The notes under the pieces: model-generated | Database searches by the model: none | What the model was told of the DNA's origin: nothing | The model's input: the letters and a program-made list of their open reading frames with translations, nothing else | DNA from: JBHHYU01 sp046757725 | Lineage (GTDB): Bacteria > Desulfobacterota > Binatia > UBA9968 | Assembly (NCBI GenBank): GCA_046757725.1 | Contig: JBHHYU010000056.1 | Coordinates: forward strand, 1-20,279 | Direction of reading: 5' to 3' | DNA length: 20,279 nt | Part shown: positions 7,138-14,687 of the stretch, in pieces | Layout of the letters: every line of letters starts with the position of its first letter | Numbering within the stretch: the first letter of the stretch is position 1 | Made by a program: the position numbers and the translations under genes

Positions 7138-8802
7138 ATGTACAAAAAGATTTTGATCCCCGTCGATAACTCCGACTATTCCAACACAGCTACCGACATA
7201 GGCGTTAATCTAGCCAAAGGGTTTGGCTCCACCTTGGTAGGCAGTCATGTCTATGCGGCAAGAATGCACGACCTGCGATTCCGGCAGATGGAGAGTGGCC
7301 TGCCCAAACCCTATCAGGAGGATCAGGAACTGGAGCATCAGCGGGTTATCCATGATTCGCTGATCTCAAAGGGTCTAGGTCTTATTACCGACTCGTATCT
7401 GGATGTCTTTACCGGCAAGTGCCACGAGGCCATGGTTGCCCATGAACGTAAATCCCTGGAGGGAAAAAACTATCTGGCCTTGGTCAATGATGTCCGCAAG
7501 AGCGGGTACGACCTTGTGGTTATTGGGGCACTCGGGATCGGTGCCGTAGAGAGCAGCATCATAGGAAGCGTCTGTGAGAGGGTAGTCAGGAGAATACGAA
7601 CCGACGTCCTGGTGGTGAAAAACACTCTGCCTATGAACAGTGGAAAGATCGTGGTCGCCGTGGATGGAAGCCCGCAGGCCTATGCGGGACTGAAGGCGGC
7701 CCTAGCCCTGGCTAGGGTCTTTAACAAGGAGATAGAGGTCATCTCTGTCTATGATCCCAACTTTCACCAAGTCATGTTTCAAAACATCTCTGGGGTGCTG
7801 TCCAAAAAGGCAGCAAGCGTATTTAGATTCAAAGAGCAGGAGAGGCTCCACGAGGAGATTATCAATGACGGGCTGGCAAAGATCTATCGTTCCCATCTTG
7901 AGATTTCTAAGAAACTGGCACGAGAGGAAGGGGTGGATCTGAAGGCGACATTACTCACAGGCAAGGCCTTTGAGGAGATTCTCCAACACACTAGAAGGCA
8001 AAAGCCGTGGCTGCTGGTCATCGGCCGGATCGGCGTTCATAGTAATGATGAGATGGATATCGGGAGCAATACCGAAAATCTCCTCCGCTTGGCCCCGTGC
8101 CATCTCCTTTTGGCTAGTGGATCATTGGCGCCGCCGCTTGAGGTGGAGGCAGAAGAGACGATGGTCTGGACTGAAGAGGCCAAGCAGCGGATGGAAAAGG
8201 TTCCCTCTTTCGCCAGGGGCATGGCTAAAAAGAGCCTCCATAGGTACGCCCGAGAGAAAGGGCATACCGTAATTACCTCCTCCGTGATCGATCAAGCCCT
8301 TGGCTCCCTCTTTGGGGGATCTGCGAAGGAGACCATGCAGAAGATGGCAAGTGGAGGCATGGACATGGAGGCAGCAGAGGGGAACGGGAATGGAAAGCTC
8401 AACGGGAACCAGGCAAAAGCGATCTCCTCCAGAGAACAGAGTCTATGGACTAAGGAAGCTGAAAAGGTGATGGAACGGGTACCTGCTGGATTCATGCGCG
8501 ACATGACCCGATGGCGAGTGGAAGAGTTTGCGCACGCGAAGGGATGCCGGGTCATCACTCCTGAGATAGTGCGGAAAAAGTATGAAAATTGGGGGGAGGG
8601 ATCCGCAAAGGTGGTCAGTCAAATTCCCTGGGCTGAAGAGGCTAAGGAACAGGTCGAGAAAATCCCCCCGTTTGTCCGGGGGATGGTCATGAAAGAAGTT
8701 GAGCAACACGCCAAGAAACTTGGGTTGAACCAGATCACACCGGAGGTCATTGCATCGGTTAAAAGAAAGTGGGGCGAGACCTTTGATTTCCATACAGGAT
8801 GA
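7138..8802 (+). CDS. Tandem universal stress protein fused to three PCP_red domains
   Basis: This is a 554-residue cytoplasmic protein. The ATG at 7138 is preferred to the upstream in-frame codon at 7072, which would overlap the preceding gene; a GAGG lies five bases ahead. Usp domain 1 (about 1-160) starts YKKILIPVDNS and has a complete nucleotide-binding G-x2-G-x9-G-S motif (GALG...IIGSV). Usp domain 2 (about 166-327) starts KIVVAVDGS and has the same motif (GRIG...DIGSN), so both could bind ATP. The C-terminal 220 residues hold three PCP_red-like helical domains (about 342-387, 436-482, 497-545), recognisable by W-(T/A)-x-E-A, then (V/I)P-x-F-x-RGM, then ITPE(V/I). A low-complexity Gly/Asn stretch links the first two. 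PCP_red is known from the C-terminus of the protochlorophyllide reductase BchB/ChlB subunit. The fusion suggests energy- or stress-linked control of the neighbouring complexes, but its function is unknown. Confidence 0.88.
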   Translation: MYKKILIPVDNSDYSNTATDIGVNLAKGFGSTLVGSHVYAARMHDLRFRQMESGLPKPYQEDQELEHQRVIHDSLISKGLGLITDSYLDVFTGKCHEAMVAHERKSLEGKNYLALVNDVRKSGYDLVVIGALGIGAVESSIIGSVCERVVRRIRTDVLVVKNTLPMNSGKIVVAVDGSPQAYAGLKAALALARVFNKEIEVISVYDPNFHQVMFQNISGVLSKKAASVFRFKEQERLHEEIINDGLAKIYRSHLEISKKLAREEGVDLKATLLTGKAFEEILQHTRRQKPWLLVIGRIGVHSNDEMDIGSNTENLLRLAPCHLLLASGSLAPPLEVEAEETMVWTEEAKQRMEKVPSFARGMAKKSLHRYAREKGHTVITSSVIDQALGSLFGGSAKETMQKMASGGMDMEAAEGNGNGKLNGNQAKAISSREQSLWTKEAEKVMERVPAGFMRDMTRWRVEEFAHAKGCRVITPEIVRKKYENWGEGSAKVVSQIPWAEEAKEQVEKIPPFVRGMVMKEVEQHAKKLGLNQITPEVIASVKRKWGETFDFHTG

Positions 8803-8812
8803 GGTGGAGGGC

Positions 8813-9781
8813 ATGGAATCCTGGAAGTTTTTGTTGAGAGCCCTATTTATTGCAGCCTTTCTCGAGCTCCTAGCCAATAGGGTTTTCTCGCGGCTCGCGA
8901 TGCACATCCCAAAGGCCTCTCTGGACCAAGCGCTTTCTAGCCTTCTTTTCGCGTCCCTATCGTCCTTAGGCGTCATTGCCTATTATGTCTCTTATGCCCT
9001 AGCCTGCGGGCTCCTTGTCTCTCTCGTCTATCAAAAACTCAAAGCCCGGGAAACTCTGGCGGGCGTTTTCTCCTTTCTTGTCTTCTTCATTCTCATCTCC
9101 GATTTTCTTAGCCAGCTCGTGAGACCGAGCATGGCTTTTGCAAGTTTTTATGACTTGGCTTCGATAACAACACTATGGATGTTCGCCTGTTCCGGATTCG
9201 CCAAGAGCGGCCCAAAGGGCCACAAGCTTCCCCTGTTCTGCCTGGCCGTTTCCTATACCTGCTACTACTACTTTAAGACTTCCCAGGCCGCAGCCGGTAT
9301 TCTTGGAATGACCGAGGTGCCGCCATGGGTGATCCAAGCCTTCGCTGTCGGAGAATTGTTGGCGGTTATCAACAGTTTGTTCCTCTTCCTCGCTTACTCC
9401 AGTGCATCAGCTCAAGGTGAAGTGATCCGGCCGGGAGGGCTGACAAACCTGGGTCGCTCGTTAGTCAGGAAAAAACGTCGTTGGATCCTTCCAACGGTTT
9501 TGGCCATGTCGTTTCTCCTGGCCCGTCTCCTTGATCCATATATGCTTTCGCTAGTGGCCACGTGGTCCCTGGGGTGGACACTCTATCTTCCAGCCCCTCT
9601 CTATGCGATTGCTATTTGGTTGTTCTCTTATACCGTCCTGGAAAATATCCGAATACGGCCATACGTAGGCTACGGCCTGGGCTTAATATTCATCGCTGGG
9701 TATGGCATCTCTCTCAGCTATCAAGTTCTGGATGCCATTCTGGGAATTTCATGCCTCAGTTGGGATCCGGAGGAGGCGTGA
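8813..9781 (+). CDS. Polytopic membrane protein, unknown function (about 8-9 helices)
   Basis: This is a 322-residue, highly hydrophobic protein with about eight or nine predicted membrane segments and a basic loop (VRKKRR) before the last third. I chose the ATG at 8813 because it follows GAGGTGGAGG and the preceding gene's stop (8800-8802); an upstream in-frame start would overlap the Usp gene. No cofactor motif, transporter signature or catalytic residue pattern is recognisable. His appears only a few times, so a multi-haem b protein is unlikely. The stop overlaps the GTG start of the next, also membrane-bound, protein, which suggests that the two are made together and may pair. Its position between the Usp-PCP_red gene and the radical SAM gene points to an accessory or assembly role, which is only inference from context. 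Confidence 0.75.
   Translation: MESWKFLLRALFIAAFLELLANRVFSRLAMHIPKASLDQALSSLLFASLSSLGVIAYYVSYALACGLLVSLVYQKLKARETLAGVFSFLVFFILISDFLSQLVRPSMAFASFYDLASITTLWMFACSGFAKSGPKGHKLPLFCLAVSYTCYYYFKTSQAAAGILGMTEVPPWVIQAFAVGELLAVINSLFLFLAYSSASAQGEVIRPGGLTNLGRSLVRKKRRWILPTVLAMSFLLARLLDPYMLSLVATWSLGWTLYLPAPLYAIAIWLFSYTVLENIRIRPYVGYGLGLIFIAGYGISLSYQVLDAILGISCLSWDPEEA
9769..9776 (+). promoter_or_regulatory. Shine-Dalgarno for the overlapping GTG start at 9778
   Basis: GGAGGAGG lies at the end of the preceding gene, just before GTG 9778, whose last two bases begin the previous TGA stop (GTGA overlap). This supports translational coupling and fixes the small membrane protein's start at 9778 rather than at upstream in-frame codons near 9562. 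Confidence 0.6.
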
Positions 9782-10206
9782 CGCCTACGGAAAAACAGAA
9801 GAGGTTTACGCACGCGGCCATAGCCTATCTGCTCTATGGAATATTGTACGAGGGGTTTGCGGTCCTGCGGATCTGGGAAAGGGGTCTTCCGCCCGGTGTT
9901 TCCGTCTCAAGGTCGGCGAGCTACCTGATCATCGGCGCCCTGATCATGGTGCTGTTTCCGTACTTCGTCTATCGAGGATACCGGCGCTTCACTCAGCTCG
10001 TAGCGATCCTGGTGAGTCTGCGAGTAGTCATTTTGGCCGGCATCCTGGGCGGATTTCGGCTGCCGTTTTTCTTTGGCCGGGAACCTTTCTTTCTAAAGAA
10101 GATGTCGTCCGATGCGGTGTATGGTGTTGCCCTGGTCGTTGCCATGGCGACCCTTTTCTTCCTTGTACGTGCAGGCTGGGATCTTGGGCGTTCGGGGAGA
10201 GCATAG
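9778..10206 (+). CDS. Small four-helix membrane protein, unknown function
   Basis: This 142-residue protein has about four hydrophobic segments (residues about 14-30, 44-66, 70-90, 110-133), a basic turn RGYRRF between the second and third, and a short charged end. The start is GTG 9778 (GTGA overlap with the preceding stop, strong GGAGGAGG ahead). The DNA stays open upstream in this frame to 9562, but that stretch lies inside the previous gene and reads as an out-of-frame shadow. I do not recognise the family. There are no Cys pairs and no conserved His clusters. Tight coupling to the larger membrane protein before it and the radical SAM gene two bases after it suggests a shared assembly or maturation unit. 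Confidence 0.72.
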   Translation: MTPTEKQKRFTHAAIAYLLYGILYEGFAVLRIWERGLPPGVSVSRSASYLIIGALIMVLFPYFVYRGYRRFTQLVAILVSLRVVILAGILGGFRLPFFFGREPFFLKKMSSDAVYGVALVVAMATLFFLVRAGWDLGRSGRA

Positions 10207-10207
10207 A

Positions 10208-11494
10208 ATGGAATTCTCTACACACTCTATCTCCTGGAATATAACCCAACGGTGCAATCTTAACTGCGCCCACTGCTATCTGGACGCCGACTTCCGACAG
10301 GGCTGCCGGACGGATGAGCTTGGAACTGAGGAGTGCTTTCAGGTCGTCGACCAGATTGCGGAGGTCAATCCTAACGCCCTGCTCATTCTCACCGGTGGGG
10401 AGCCGCTGCTCAGAAAAGACCTCTTTGACATCGCGCGGTATGCCACGGGGAAAGGTTTTGTCGTCGTGGTTGGTACCAATGGGACGCCGTTAAACGAGGA
10501 GATTGCCGACCGTCTGGTGGACTCGGGGATAAAAGGGGCTTCGATCAGCCTCCATTCTCTGCGTCCGGAAAAGCATGACAACTTCACAGTCGTCCCGGGC
10601 TCTTGGCAAGGCGCGGTCCAGGGAGCAGAGGTGCTCAAGAGCAAGGGTTTCGAGTTCATCATCCAGACATCCGTGATGGGCTGGAATTACGAGGAGATAC
10701 CCCAGATCATCGACTTTGCCTGTGAACTAGGCGCCAAGGCAACCAACATCTACTTCCTGATCTGCACCGGGCGGGGCCAGGATATCACCGATCTACCGGC
10801 TGCTGACTATGAGAAGATGCTCTCCCGCCTCTATGAGATTCAGAAATGCTACCAGGGAAAGATGCTCATTGGTGCCAAATGTGCTCCCCAGTACAAGCGT
10901 ATCGTGTACGAGGAGGATCCCTCGTCTCCCTTTCTTCAGACGTACTCCGGCGGCTGTCCCGCTGCTACGTACTACTGCCGGATCACCCCACAGGGGGAAG
11001 TTACGCCATGCCCGTACTTGCCGATTCCCGTGGGAAGCTTAAAGGAGAGGAGCTTTGCAGAGATTTGGGAGGACGCGCCAGTCATGCGGGAGATCCGCAG
11101 ACGCACGCTTCTCGAAGGACGGTGCGGCAGCTGCGAATTGCAGGACATCTGCGGCGGTTGCCGGGCCCGGGCCTATGCGCGGGCGGGAAACTACCTCGCC
11201 GAGGATCCTTCGTGCCTGTACCAGCCGGGAAAATATGGCGGTAAGCCCATTCTCCTGCAAAAGGAGTCGACTTTCGGCCTGGCGACGGAGCTCCAATCTG
11301 CATGGACTGAAGAGGCCCGCGGACGCTTGGACAAGGTCCCTTCGTTCGCCCGGGGCATGGTCATCAAGAGCGTGGAGAACTTTGCCACCGGGAAAGGTTA
11401 CCATGCGATTACGCCGGAGGTGATGAAGGAGGCGCGGGAAAAGCTCGTGGGCGCCTTTGCCGCGATGCCGGCCTTTAGGCAGAAGAGAGGCTAG
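10208..11494 (+). CDS. Radical SAM/SPASM-like enzyme with C-terminal PCP_red domain
   Basis: This 428-residue protein starts at ATG 10208, one base after the preceding stop and with GGGGAGA upstream; the longer reading from 10112 would overlap the membrane protein gene. The radical SAM cluster motif is C16-x3-C20-x2-C23 (RCNLNCAHCY), followed by LTGGEPLLR and a TIM-barrel-like region. A SPASM-like Cys-rich segment follows (CPAATYYC, then CGSC, CGGC and a final Cys), which should hold extra Fe-S clusters. The layout and the WN(I/L)TxRCNLxCxHCY start are like the tetrapyrrole-modifying group (NirJ for haem d1, AhbC/AhbD for alternative haem synthesis) and peptide-modifying SPASM enzymes. Residues about 365-412 are a PCP_red domain, close in sequence to the first one of the Usp fusion (KVPSFARGM shared). 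It sits directly ahead of the second CydA-like gene and could modify a haem or a subunit of that complex; this is inference. Confidence 0.88.
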   Translation: MEFSTHSISWNITQRCNLNCAHCYLDADFRQGCRTDELGTEECFQVVDQIAEVNPNALLILTGGEPLLRKDLFDIARYATGKGFVVVVGTNGTPLNEEIADRLVDSGIKGASISLHSLRPEKHDNFTVVPGSWQGAVQGAEVLKSKGFEFIIQTSVMGWNYEEIPQIIDFACELGAKATNIYFLICTGRGQDITDLPAADYEKMLSRLYEIQKCYQGKMLIGAKCAPQYKRIVYEEDPSSPFLQTYSGGCPAATYYCRITPQGEVTPCPYLPIPVGSLKERSFAEIWEDAPVMREIRRRTLLEGRCGSCELQDICGGCRARAYARAGNYLAEDPSCLYQPGKYGGKPILLQKESTFGLATELQSAWTEEARGRLDKVPSFARGMVIKSVENFATGKGYHAITPEVMKEAREKLVGAFAAMPAFRQKRG

Positions 11495-11628
11495 AGACCG
11501 GAGACTAGAGAATGCAAGACCCAAGACGAACAAAGGCCGGAGCGTTGAGAGTTATTAATCCGTTTACGGGGAAGAAACTAAGCGGGGCAATCGAAACCTT
11601 ACTCCAACCTACAGTTTCCGGTCTACAG
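11491..11628. repeat. Imperfect inverted repeat around the start of the second CydA-like gene
   Basis: CTAGAGACCGG (11491-11501) faces CCGGTCTACAG (11618-11628), matching at 9 of 11 positions when inverted. A second CTAGAG at 11505-11510 makes a 14-base partial direct repeat. The element would span the radical SAM stop codon and the first about 40 codons of the next gene, a part of that protein with no counterpart in copy 1. It may be a small mobile or palindromic repeat; it may also be chance. Confidence 0.25.
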
Positions 11629-13629
11629 TCTAGGCTCGGGGCTGTAGAGAGGAAATCTTTATGGGCGCTATTTTTCGTTTGCCTCGGGATAGGGATCTTC
11701 ACATCTTTTCCGTCGCTGGCACAGGAGACAGGGGCACAGGACTATCGGACCTTCTTTGGCCTTGATCCGCGGTTGGTCATCTGGATCGTCGCCCAGCTTC
11801 ACCTGATGTACGGGGCCTTTGTTCTGGGCGTCCCAATCTTTGCCGTCATCGTGGAGTACATCGGGAAGAGGACAGGGGATCCGAAATACGACCATTTAGC
11901 CCGGGAGTTCACCAAGCTCCTCTCCGCCGCCTTCTCGACGACGGCAGCGTTGGGGGGGCTGATGGCCTTCACCCTTTTCGGTCTTTATCCGAAATTCATG
12001 GGGTACCTAACGGGAGTTTTCCATCAGTCCTATTACGTCTATGCGCTTCTCTTTTTCGCCGAGGGCTTCACGCTGTATCTCTACTATTATTCCTGGGACC
12101 GGTTTCAGGGGAAGCGCAAGGGGCTCCACATCTTCCTCGGCGTCCTGCTTAACGTGTGGGGAACCATCCTGATGCTCATCGCCAACTCCTGGGTAAGCTT
12201 CATGATGAGCCCTTCAGGTATTAACAAGGAGACCGGCGCCTTTCTCGGGAGCACATGGTTAGCGGTTCACAATCCCCTGTGGATCCCCTTATCGATCCAT
12301 CGGTTTATCGCCAATGTCGCCTTTGGCGGTCTCATTGCGGGAGCTTACGCAGCAGTCAAGTTTCTGGGAGCCAGGACGGAGGCCGAAAAGGCCCACTACG
12401 ATTGGATGGGCTATGTGGGGAACTTTGTGGCCATAGGCGCTCTTATCCCTCTACCCTTTGCCGGATACTACCTGGGTCGTGAGGTCTACAGCGCCTCTCC
12501 TGTCATGGGGAACAACATGATGGGTGGGACCTTCTCGTGGACGTTCATCATCCAGGCCATCCTTATCGGAGTCCTCTTCATCGGGGCGAACTATTATCTA
12601 TGGGTGGGCATGGGCAGAATCGCCGGGGCAGAGCGATACCACAAGTACATCAAGTATATCAACTTCATTCTCTTAATTTCGTTTGCCGTATGGCTTACCC
12701 CTCACAACCTTCCGCTGAGCGCGGCGGAGCAACTCGCCATCGGAGGCCAATACCATCCGGTGCTTAAGTGGCTCGGCTTGATGTCGGCAAAGAACGCGGT
12801 GGTAAACTTGATCATTCTCTCCACCTTTTTTAGTTTCCTCCTCTACCGCAGAGGCAACAAGGGCAAGATCCGACCTTTCGCGGAGCACGGAGTGACGGCG
12901 AAAGTTATCCTCCTTTCCGTCGGAGTTCTTTGCGCCCTCTTTCTCGGGTTCTACGCCCGCGGCCTCTTCAATCTCGATCCAGCAGCAATGGACCTGAGCC
13001 CGGATAAGGGCCAATACTTTAAATTTCCGGGATGGCTTCTCTTGATACAGATCGCGGCTATCTTTATCGCCATTGGCATGACCTTCCGGAATCGCGGTGT
13101 CCTCGGCCAGGGGCTCCTTTTGGCCGTGACGGTGGCGAGTACGGTATTCGCACTAGGGATTTACGGCTTCGTCATCATGGAAAAAGCAAACCCGTTCCTC
13201 AGAAATATTGCCGTCTCGCAATTCCTGATGGTCATTGCCTGCCTCGTCGTGAACACCTTCATCGATATCTTTTTATTCAAGAATGCCGAGGTCGTGGGTG
13301 GTATCCGGTGGGGAAAGATGCCCATCCGTTCCCAGTACACCCTGCTTCTCCTCTGCATCACCATCGTTCTCCTCATGGGTCTCATGGGCTACATCCGCTC
13401 CGGACTCCGAGAAGATTGGCACATTTACGGCGTCATGCGGGACACCTCCGCCTGGGCATTTACACCAACAATGGCCTATATGGCGAAGGCGGTTAGCGGA
13501 ATTGTTTTTCTCTTCCTAGCATCGGTCTCCTTTGTCTTCTGGCTCGCCGGCCTCGGCGAAGAGCAGAAACATGCCCCGACTCCTGTCGCAGGTAATGTGG
13601 ATGAGGTCCGGGAAGGGGGTAGGACTTGA
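11512..13629 (+). CDS. CydA-like cytochrome bd-like oxidase subunit, copy 2
   Basis: This 705-residue polytopic membrane protein is clearly homologous to the one at 2889 along its length (shared VAQLHL, IHRFIANV, DWMGYxGNFVA, PFAGYYLGREVY, GANYYLW, TPHN, IRWGxMPxRSQY, VRSGLR or IRSGLR). The conserved candidate ligands are His97, Glu184, His263, His398, His415 and His637; Thr340 replaces His393 of copy 1. NSWVSFMMSPSG resembles CydA's NSWMQTPVG. It lacks the about 70-residue insertion of copy 1. The ATG at 11512 gives about 48 residues before the hydrophobic leader (KSLWALFF...SLAQE). They are unlike copy 1 and lie within a repeat-like stretch, so the real start may be the in-frame TTG near 11544 or another codon. 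No CydB gene is nearby. The stop overlaps the start of a dihaem cytochrome c, the same partner type as copy 1. Confidence 0.87.
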   Translation: MQDPRRTKAGALRVINPFTGKKLSGAIETLLQPTVSGLQSRLGAVERKSLWALFFVCLGIGIFTSFPSLAQETGAQDYRTFFGLDPRLVIWIVAQLHLMYGAFVLGVPIFAVIVEYIGKRTGDPKYDHLAREFTKLLSAAFSTTAALGGLMAFTLFGLYPKFMGYLTGVFHQSYYVYALLFFAEGFTLYLYYYSWDRFQGKRKGLHIFLGVLLNVWGTILMLIANSWVSFMMSPSGINKETGAFLGSTWLAVHNPLWIPLSIHRFIANVAFGGLIAGAYAAVKFLGARTEAEKAHYDWMGYVGNFVAIGALIPLPFAGYYLGREVYSASPVMGNNMMGGTFSWTFIIQAILIGVLFIGANYYLWVGMGRIAGAERYHKYIKYINFILLISFAVWLTPHNLPLSAAEQLAIGGQYHPVLKWLGLMSAKNAVVNLIILSTFFSFLLYRRGNKGKIRPFAEHGVTAKVILLSVGVLCALFLGFYARGLFNLDPAAMDLSPDKGQYFKFPGWLLLIQIAAIFIAIGMTFRNRGVLGQGLLLAVTVASTVFALGIYGFVIMEKANPFLRNIAVSQFLMVIACLVVNTFIDIFLFKNAEVVGGIRWGKMPIRSQYTLLLLCITIVLLMGLMGYIRSGLREDWHIYGVMRDTSAWAFTPTMAYMAKAVSGIVFLFLASVSFVFWLAGLGEEQKHAPTPVAGNVDEVREGGRT

Positions 13630-14633
13630 AAAGTCCTTTTTTGGGAGTAGTCCTCTTTACTGTCGTTGTTCTTCTCCTCTTCGTCTACATCGGGGAGGTC
13701 TTGACGCGAATTTCGGGCGAGCAGGGACGTCTACGAAGTGCTGTGGGTGAGACGGTGAACCCCGACACAGGCGAAACCATCTTCTGGGGCAAGGGAAACT
13801 GTTACACCTGTCACAGCATGGGAGGACGGGGAAGTGCCATTCGTGGGCCGAACCTGGGCGAGACCGGGCCTTTAAATATGCCCATCGGGGCTAGGGCTCT
13901 CAGACGGGCGGGGGAAAGAACAAAACAGACAGGGAAATCCTACACGGCTGTTGACTACCTGGTGGAATCGCTGGCGGCTCCTGGCGCTTACGTGGTCCGG
14001 GGCTACCAGAGCATCATGCCGATTATCTGGAAGCCTCCTATCGCGCTCAAACCAAAGCAGATCGAAGCAGTGATCACGTATCTCCAGAGTCACGGTGGGA
14101 CGGTAGACGCTGCCGCAATCGAGGCCTCTCCCATTTTTCAGAGGCTGACAGCGGCGTCCGCCTCTGCTGGAGCCAAGCAGGTCACCACCGCGTGGAAGCC
14201 TTATCTCCCAGGGGATGCTGAGGCTGGAAAGGAGCTTTTTTTCGACCCGGAGAGCTCCGCCGGCTGCGCCAAGTGTCATACCATCGGGGGGAAGGGCGGC
14301 AAGGTAGGGCCAGAGTTGACAAAGGTCGCGGCAGTCCAGACCCCCCAGTATATCCTCGAGTCGGTTTTGCAACCAGGCAAGGTCGTCCCGAAAGAGTACA
14401 AGCCAACCTTGATCATCACCAAGAACGGTCAGTATCTTACGGGAATCGTGAAGAGCGAAGATGAAAAGACTTTTCAGCTCGCGGACAGTCAGGGAAAACT
14501 CCAGAAGGTTGTCAAGGCGGAGATCGCCGAGCAGGTGCCGCAGAAGACCTCGCTAATGCCGGGAAACTTTGCTGAGATCCTGACGGTCGAGGACCTGCAT
14601 AACCTTTTGGCCTATCTTACAACCTTGAAGTGA
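13626..14633 (+). CDS. Membrane-anchored dihaem cytochrome c, copy 2 (second domain of the PVC haem-binding type)
   Basis: This 335-residue protein starts at TTG 13626, overlapping the previous TGA (TTGA), with a G-rich stretch ahead. An N-terminal helix (about 5-24) anchors it outside the membrane. The haem sites are C59-Y-T-C62-H63 and C214-A-K-C217-H218; Met131 and Met311 (SLMPGNF) are likely distal ligands. After the second haem the pattern GKVGPELTKVA, QYILESVLQPGKVV, YKPTLIITKNGQYLTGIV, then SLMPGN and LLAYL fits the 'putative haem-binding domain' family first described in planctomycetes and verrucomicrobia (TIGR02603-like), which inserts a beta-rich segment between the haem motif and the Met. 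The first half is of the same kind as the cytochrome at 5246 (YLVES, MPI, ALxxxQIxAVxTxL). It is probably the electron partner of the CydA-like copy 2. Confidence 0.9.
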   Translation: MKSPFLGVVLFTVVVLLLFVYIGEVLTRISGEQGRLRSAVGETVNPDTGETIFWGKGNCYTCHSMGGRGSAIRGPNLGETGPLNMPIGARALRRAGERTKQTGKSYTAVDYLVESLAAPGAYVVRGYQSIMPIIWKPPIALKPKQIEAVITYLQSHGGTVDAAAIEASPIFQRLTAASASAGAKQVTTAWKPYLPGDAEAGKELFFDPESSAGCAKCHTIGGKGGKVGPELTKVAAVQTPQYILESVLQPGKVVPKEYKPTLIITKNGQYLTGIVKSEDEKTFQLADSQGKLQKVVKAEIAEQVPQKTSLMPGNFAEILTVEDLHNLLAYLTTLK

Positions 14634-14687
14634 GCAGACGCCGGAAAGGATGCGTAAAGTAAAAAGGGTATAAGAAGAATTTTAACA

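Noticed and set aside
14650..14687. Promoter with TATAAG at 14669
   Set aside because: There is no suitable -35 element at the right spacing; the gap is short and the genes read as one unit.
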